Under the pieces are notes generated by a model. That model did no database searches. It had not been told where the DNA came from and saw nothing but the letters and a program-made list of their open reading frames with translations. From Winogradskyella sp. (lineage in GTDB: Bacteria; Bacteroidota; Bacteroidia; Flavobacteriales; Flavobacteriaceae), in assembly GCA_030149115.1 (NCBI GenBank), contig JASBSE010000332.1:1-11094 (forward strand): a DNA stretch of 11,094 bases, in the 5' to 3' direction. Position numbers and translations under genes: made by a program. How positions within the stretch are numbered: the first letter of the stretch is position 1; every line of letters begins with the position of its first letter. Positions 7,334 to 11,094 of this stretch are shown here, one piece after another.

Positions 7334-7932
7334 ATTTTAAACTGCTTTTCGATGTCGTTTCTCTTTGTGTTGGCAAATGATTGAAGCTCTTTAAAGAACG
7401 CTGTAAATTCTTCCTCAAACTCTGTGTAAAACTCTTTTAGTTCATTTGTGGCTTCATTCATTTTAGATTTGCCTTTTGTACGGTTGTTCATTCCGTTAAG
7501 CACAAGTTGAATACCATCTATTGTAGCATAACTTAATAGCCAATTGCCTTCTATCATAATTGGTGTTAGGTGTTTAAAGCGCTTGGGTAAAATTTCAAAA
7601 TTCTTATTTAGAGTATTGTAGAACTCATCTACAAAGTTTGCCAAAGGGATGTTTGAATACTCCTTCCAGTTTTTTGCTAAAAAATGATCATAAATAATAT
7701 CTACAATAACTCCACTATAATGTCCATAATTTTTATGTAGACGCTTAGTACTTTGTCTAAAGATAGGGTGCGCATCTGTAAACGTATCAATGGCTCTGTG
7801 CAATAGGATACCTGCCTGAACTTTTTCAGGATAGACTTTGTAGCTGTTTCCTCTTATGCCATCGGCAACAAAATTGCCAATGGTTAAGAGCTCGTCGTTT
7901 CCAGATAGATAAATGTGGGCTAGAAAATTCAT
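7330..7932 (-). CDS. acpH: Acyl carrier protein phosphodiesterase-like protein (AcpH/DUF479 family)
   Basis: In E. coli AcpH hydrolyses 4'-phosphopantetheine from holo-acyl carrier protein, and the family is distantly related to HD phosphohydrolases. The 200-residue product begins MNFLAH, as E. coli AcpH does, and keeps the family's landmarks: GNFVADGIRGN at residues 19-29 with Asp24, HRAIDTFTDAHP at 45-56 with Asp49 and Asp53, YDHFLAKNW at 81-89 with Asp82-His83, and a later NWLLSYATIDGIQLVLNGM segment. The frame stays open upstream to a TTG at 7962, but the ATG at 7930-7932 is preferred because it makes the N-terminus match the family exactly. The stop overlaps the ggt start as ATGA, so this is probably the first gene of an acpH-ggt transcript. 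The C-terminal 45 residues are highly charged and helical. Biochemical activity of such homologues is rarely tested, so 'AcpH-like' is safest. Confidence 0.87.
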   Translation of the reverse strand: MNFLAHIYLSGNDELLTIGNFVADGIRGNSYKVYPEKVQAGILLHRAIDTFTDAHPIFRQSTKRLHKNYGHYSGVIVDIIYDHFLAKNWKEYSNIPLANFVDEFYNTLNKNFEILPKRFKHLTPIMIEGNWLLSYATIDGIQLVLNGMNNRTKGKSKMNEATNELKEFYTEFEEEFTAFFKELQSFANTKRNDIEKQFKI

Positions 7933-7942
7933 AGGTTCGAAT

Positions 7943-7956
7943 TTACGAATTCGTAA
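7943..7956. repeat. 14-nt perfect palindrome in the acpH-glmM divergent spacer
   Basis: TTACGAATTCGTAA is its own reverse complement and sits in the 91-bp spacer, 10 bases upstream of the acpH start. It overlaps TAAATTCG (minus strand, 7938-7945), a one-mismatch match to the TAnnTTTG -7 box. A minus-strand TTTTTG lies 21 bases upstream of it, so the palindrome could cover the acpH promoter core and act as an operator. If that -7 box is used, the acpH mRNA would have almost no leader. No regulator is identified. Confidence 0.4.
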
Positions 7957-7975
7957 TAACAAAATTCAAAAATCA

Positions 7976-8006
7976 TTTCTAAAGCGTCTCTAAGATATTA
8001 TATTTG
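7976..8006 (+). promoter_or_regulatory. Candidate Bacteroidetes promoter for glmM
   Basis: TATATTTG at 7999-8006 matches the Bacteroidetes -7 consensus TAnnTTTG exactly. Nineteen bases upstream is TTTC (7976-7979), one mismatch from the -33 TTTG box at the usual spacing. Transcription would start around 8012-8014, giving a leader of about 10 bases before the glmM ATG at 8024. It should also drive the class V enzyme gene downstream. Confidence 0.55.
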
Positions 8007-8023
8007 CTCAAAATCAAAAATCT

Positions 8024-9412
8024 ATGACTTTAATTAAATCTATATCAGGAATTCGTGGAACTATTGGCGGAGCTGTTGAGGACAATTTAACACCAATTGA
8101 TGCTGTAAAATTTGCAGCCGCTTATGGTACTTGGCTGAAGCAACAGCGCAATAAGGACAATTACAGAGTTGTTGTTGGTAGAGATGCACGTATTTCTGGT
8201 GAGATGATACAGAGTTTAGTGATGAATACCTTAGTTGGTATGGGAATTCATGTTATAGATTTAGGCTTATCTACAACACCAACTGTAGAGGTTGCTGTAC
8301 CAATGGAGCACGCAGATGGTGGTATAATTTTAACTGCAAGTCATAACCCAAAACAATGGAATGCTTTAAAGTTATTGAATCAAAAAGGTGAATTTTTAAA
8401 TGGAGTAGAAGGCAAGAAGATTCTTGATATAGCAGCCTCTAACGCTATGACATTTGCTGAGGTTGATGACCTTGGAAAGATTACTAAAAATGATGCCTAT
8501 ATCGACTTACATATTGATGAGGTTTTAGATTTACCATTAGTGAATAAAGATGCTATTGAAGGAGCAAATTTTAAAGTTGTAGTAGATGGTGTTAATTCTA
8601 CAGGAGGTATTGCGATTCCATTGTTGTTAGAGCGTTTAGGAGTTCAAGCTGTGAAATTGTATTGCGAGCCAACAGGTCATTTTCCACATAATCCTGAGCC
8701 TTTAAAAGAGCATTTGGGAGACTTAGCAAAAGCCGTTGTAAAAGAGCATGCCGATTTTGGTATTGTTGTAGACCCAGATGTAGATCGTTTGGCTTTTATG
8801 GATGAAAAAGGGGAGATGTTTGGCGAGGAATATACTTTGGTAGCATGTGCAGATTATGTATTGAGTAAGAATCCTGGAAACACCGTTAGCAATATGAGTT
8901 CTACACGTGCCTTACGAGATGTTACTGAAAAGTATGGAGGTATGTATGAAGCCAGTGCTGTTGGTGAGGTTAATGTTGTGGAATTGATGAAAAAAAACAA
9001 CGTCGTTATTGGTGGTGAAGGTAATGGAGGTATTATTTATCCTGAATTACATTATGGTCGAGATGCTCTTGTTGGTGTGGCCTTATTTTTGAGCCTTTTA
9101 GCAGAAAAGAAACTATCTGTAAGTGCTTTGAGAGCTACATACCCTAATTACTTTATGAGTAAAAAGAAAATTCAGTTGACACCACAATTAGATGTCGATG
9201 CGATTTTGAGTACTATGGAAGCTAACTATAGTCACGAAACCTTAACAACTATTGATGGAGTTAAGATAGATTTTGCTGATAGTTGGGTACACTTAAGAAA
9301 GAGTAATACAGAGCCTATTATTCGTATTTATACAGAAGCGCAATCGCAATCAGCAGCAGATGATTTAGCGGATCGCTTTATTGCTGAAATTAAAGCAGTC
9401 GCTAATATTTAG
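8024..9412 (+). CDS. glmM: Phosphoglucosamine mutase
   Basis: GlmM interconverts glucosamine-6-phosphate and glucosamine-1-phosphate in the cytoplasm, the step leading to UDP-GlcNAc for peptidoglycan and lipopolysaccharide. The 462-residue protein shows the four motifs of the alpha-D-phosphohexomutase superfamily in order: the phosphoserine loop TASHNP (104-109, Ser106 phosphorylated in the active enzyme), the metal-binding loop DPDVDR (250-255, with Asp250, Asp252 and Asp254), the sugar-binding loop GGEGNGG (330-336, Glu332) and the phosphate-binding loop RKSNTEP (425-431). Length and motifs are typical and nothing is missing. The short N-terminus, with SGIRGT at about residues 7-12, is usual for the family. 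A phosphomannomutase or phosphoglucomutase role is the main alternative, since specificity is hard to read from motifs; GlmM is the usual assignment for such proteins in Bacteroidetes. It is the first gene of a probable two-gene plus-strand operon. Confidence 0.92.
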   Translation: MTLIKSISGIRGTIGGAVEDNLTPIDAVKFAAAYGTWLKQQRNKDNYRVVVGRDARISGEMIQSLVMNTLVGMGIHVIDLGLSTTPTVEVAVPMEHADGGIILTASHNPKQWNALKLLNQKGEFLNGVEGKKILDIAASNAMTFAEVDDLGKITKNDAYIDLHIDEVLDLPLVNKDAIEGANFKVVVDGVNSTGGIAIPLLLERLGVQAVKLYCEPTGHFPHNPEPLKEHLGDLAKAVVKEHADFGIVVDPDVDRLAFMDEKGEMFGEEYTLVACADYVLSKNPGNTVSNMSSTRALRDVTEKYGGMYEASAVGEVNVVELMKKNNVVIGGEGNGGIIYPELHYGRDALVGVALFLSLLAEKKLSVSALRATYPNYFMSKKKIQLTPQLDVDAILSTMEANYSHETLTTIDGVKIDFADSWVHLRKSNTEPIIRIYTEAQSQSAADDLADRFIAEIKAVANI

Positions 9413-9423
9413 TATCTTTAATT

Positions 9424-10929
9424 ATGATTTCTGAAGCTACAACACAAAACTCTACAACTCTTGAAGCTTATTTTGAGCAATTCAGGAAACATATTGTTGG
9501 TCAAAATCAAACCTTCGTTTCGCCATTTGGAGAACAAAAAATAATCTATACAGACTGGACCGCTTCAGGGCGTTTGTACAGACCTATTGAAGAAAAACTA
9601 CTTAACGAGTTTGGGCCTTTTGTGGCTAATACACATACCGAAACCACTGTGTCTGGTACAGCAATGACAAAAGCCTATCATAAGGCTAAACACATTATAA
9701 AAGATCATGTTAATGCCAACGATGATGATGTGTTGATTGTTACAGGTAATGGTATGACAGGTGTTGTGAATAAGTTTCAACGTATTTTAGGATTAAAAAT
9801 TCCTGAAAACCTAAGAGATTACACAGCGGTTCCCGATGAAATGCGACCAGTTGTTTTTATTTCGCATATGGAACACCACTCTAACCAAACCTCTTGGTTA
9901 GAAACTATTGCAAAGGTTGAGGTTGTTCCACCAGACGATAATGGTTTATTCTGTTTAAAAAATCTTGAAGTTTTATTAGAACAGTATAAAGACAGAACAT
10001 TAAAAATTTGCTCTATTGTTGGAGGATCTAATGTTACAGGTATACAGACACCATATCACAACGTTGCTAAATTGATGCACCAACATGGAGGTGTATGTTT
10101 TGTAGATTTTGCATGTTCAGCACCATACGTAGATATAAATATGCATCCAGAGGATGAGGAAGAACAACTCGATGCTATATTTTTCTCACCACATAAATTT
10201 TTAGGAGGACCAGGTACTTCAGGTGTGTTGGTTTTCAATAAGAAATTATACCATAATATGGTACCAGATTGTCCTGGCGGAGGTACGGTGAGTTGGACGA
10301 ATCCTTGGGGAGAACATAAATACATTGATAATATTGAGGATAGAGAAGATGGTGGTACACCCGGATTTCTTCAAACTATAAAAACAGCTTTGTCTATAAA
10401 GTTGAAGGAACAAATGGGAGTTACCAATATCCTTGGACGCGAGCATGAGCTTGTAGATACTATTTTTAAGAAACTTCAGCCAATTTCTAATATCAATATT
10501 CTTGCAGGTCAGCATCAAGACCGTTTGGGAGTTATTTCGTTTTATATTGATGATTTACATTATAATCTTGGGGTGAAGTTGTTAAATGATAGATTTGGAA
10601 TTCAAACACGCGGTGGCTGCAGTTGTGCTGGAACTTATGGGCATTTTTTATTACATGTAGACCAACAAACGTCTAAAGAACTTACAGACGAAATTTCTGT
10701 TGGTGATTTGGTCCGTAAGCCAGGTTGGATACGCATGTCTATTCATCCTACAACCACCACTGAAGAAATGGATTATGTTTGTGAGAGCATTATTGCTTTA
10801 GCCAATAATCACAAGGATTGGGCAAAAGATTACGAATATTCTAAATGTAATAATGAGTTTATCCACAAGTCTTTAATTGAAAAACCATCAAGCGACGTTA
10901 ATGTAGATGGTTGGTTTAATTTAGATTAA
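9424..10929 (+). CDS. Class V aminotransferase-fold PLP-dependent enzyme, cysteine desulfurase-like, function unknown
   Basis: The 501-residue protein has the class V (NifS/SufS-like) fold signature. Lys258 in SPHKFLGGPGTSG should form the Schiff base with PLP, Asp228 in FVDFACSAP should contact the pyridine nitrogen, and SHMEHHSNQ (147-155) matches the histidine region that stacks on the cofactor. The loop where cysteine desulfurases carry their persulfide cysteine reads RGGCSCAGTYGH, giving Cys399 and Cys401 as a C-x-C pair rather than the usual HCAQP-type context. It is longer than SufS (about 400 residues), with insertions around 119-140 and 270-310 and a C-terminal tail after about 465 (WAKDYEYSK...GWFNLD). 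There is no signal peptide, so it is cytoplasmic. It begins 11 bp after the glmM stop and is probably cotranscribed with it. Desulfurase, selenocysteine lyase or another beta-elimination or aminotransfer reaction is possible; the sequence does not decide. Confidence 0.85.
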   Translation: MISEATTQNSTTLEAYFEQFRKHIVGQNQTFVSPFGEQKIIYTDWTASGRLYRPIEEKLLNEFGPFVANTHTETTVSGTAMTKAYHKAKHIIKDHVNANDDDVLIVTGNGMTGVVNKFQRILGLKIPENLRDYTAVPDEMRPVVFISHMEHHSNQTSWLETIAKVEVVPPDDNGLFCLKNLEVLLEQYKDRTLKICSIVGGSNVTGIQTPYHNVAKLMHQHGGVCFVDFACSAPYVDINMHPEDEEEQLDAIFFSPHKFLGGPGTSGVLVFNKKLYHNMVPDCPGGGTVSWTNPWGEHKYIDNIEDREDGGTPGFLQTIKTALSIKLKEQMGVTNILGREHELVDTIFKKLQPISNINILAGQHQDRLGVISFYIDDLHYNLGVKLLNDRFGIQTRGGCSCAGTYGHFLLHVDQQTSKELTDEISVGDLVRKPGWIRMSIHPTTTTEEMDYVCESIIALANNHKDWAKDYEYSKCNNEFIHKSLIEKPSSDVNVDGWFNLD

Positions 10930-10935
10930 TCCTAT

Positions 10936-11094
10936 TTACTGAAATTGAGCAGGAACTTTGTTTCTATGTTTCCAGCGTTTGTGGGTCCATAGATAATATT
11001 GAGGAGCTTCTAAGATTTGTTCTTCAACCAACTTAAAAAACAAGTCTGTAATTTCATAGTCTTTATAATCATTTGGATTTTCGGTAATGGTCTT
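10936..11094 (-). CDS. C-terminal fragment of a lipid A biosynthesis-type (LpxL/HtrB) acyltransferase
   Basis: Reading the minus strand from the window edge gives 52 residues ending at the TAA at 10936-10938. The fragment contains FFKLVEEQILEAPQYYLWTHKRWKHR. The segment 'P-x-x-Y-L-W-x-H-K-R-W-K' is the C-terminal signature of the LpxL/HtrB/MsbB lysophospholipid acyltransferase family, membrane enzymes that add secondary acyl chains to lipid A or related lipids. The catalytic H-x(4)-D/E motif and the N-terminal membrane anchor lie outside the window and cannot be checked. The gene converges on the class V enzyme gene with only 6 bp between stops. Assignment is good at family level; the substrate is not determinable. 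Confidence 0.78.
   Translation of the reverse strand, partial: KTITENPNDYKDYEITDLFFKLVEEQILEAPQYYLWTHKRWKHRNKVPAQFQ

Noticed and set aside
7933..7962. Extension of the AcpH-like protein by 10 residues (LLRIRKFEP) to a TTG at 7962.
   Set aside because: The ATG at 7930-7932 gives MNFLAH, the family's exact N-terminus; the extension crosses the palindromic spacer and has no family counterpart.
9413..9420. TATCTTTA between glmM and the class V enzyme gene as a separate promoter.
   Set aside because: It has one mismatch to the -7 consensus and no -33 element about 19 bases upstream; the 11-bp gap favours cotranscription.
10056..10518. Minus-strand open frames of 89 and 90 codons inside the class V enzyme gene.
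   Set aside because: They are out-of-frame reflections of a gene with clear motifs; their products are Cys/Ser-rich with no recognisable features.
1..11094. CRISPR array, insertion sequence, prophage, tRNA or toxin-antitoxin pair.
   Set aside because: No repeated spacer-like units, transposase motifs, terminal repeats, tRNA cloverleaf or small paired genes were seen on reading through both strands.

Overview
The window looks like ordinary chromosomal DNA from a marine-type Bacteroidetes bacterium, most likely family Flavobacteriaceae. Three things point that way. The DNA is AT-rich. Starts lack Shine-Dalgarno sequences but have -7 boxes of the Bacteroidetes TAnnTTTG type, with one exact match upstream of glmM. 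The gene set also fits: a secreted tricorn-like protease, a lipoprotein gamma-glutamyltransferase, a Bacteroidetes-type GlmM and a C-terminal piece of a lipid A-type acyltransferase. Genus cannot be fixed from the sequence alone.

Layout. Positions 1-668 (minus) hold the N-terminal two thirds or so of an endonuclease/exonuclease/phosphatase (EEP) family protein that runs off the left edge. A 178-bp divergent spacer with a candidate promoter and two short inverted repeats separates it from a plus-strand gene (847-1371). That gene encodes a 174-residue protein with an N-terminal 'HGKGVV' barrel-like module. Next comes a minus-strand block, read right to left: an ACP phosphodiesterase-like gene (7932-7330), ggt (7333-5630, ATGA overlap with its predecessor), a 1090-residue tricorn-family S41 protease (5543-2271), then an 11-bp hairpin and a small membrane-anchored protein of unknown function (2158-1427). 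A 91-bp divergent spacer with a 14-nt palindrome and a good Bacteroidetes promoter leads rightward to glmM (8024-9412). Eleven bases after it is a class V PLP-dependent enzyme (9424-10929). Only 6 bp beyond its stop, a convergent minus-strand gene begins, visible as the last 52 residues of an LpxL/HtrB-type acyltransferase.

How the genes relate. Two themes recur. One is cell-envelope and lipid metabolism: GlmM makes glucosamine-1-phosphate for UDP-GlcNAc, the acyltransferase probably acylates lipid A or a related lipid, and the AcpH-like protein may act on the acyl carrier protein prosthetic group. The other is extracytoplasmic peptide and glutathione breakdown: the tricorn homologue has a signal peptide and GGT has a lipobox, so both should work outside the cytoplasm, unlike archaeal tricorn.

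I found no CRISPR array, transposon, phage gene, tRNA or rRNA, and no convincing multi-gene novel system. The most interesting points are the uncharacterised class V enzyme with a C-x-C active-site loop downstream of glmM, the altered His-Ser order in the tricorn active-site region, the acpH/ggt translational overlap, and the two unrecognised small proteins.
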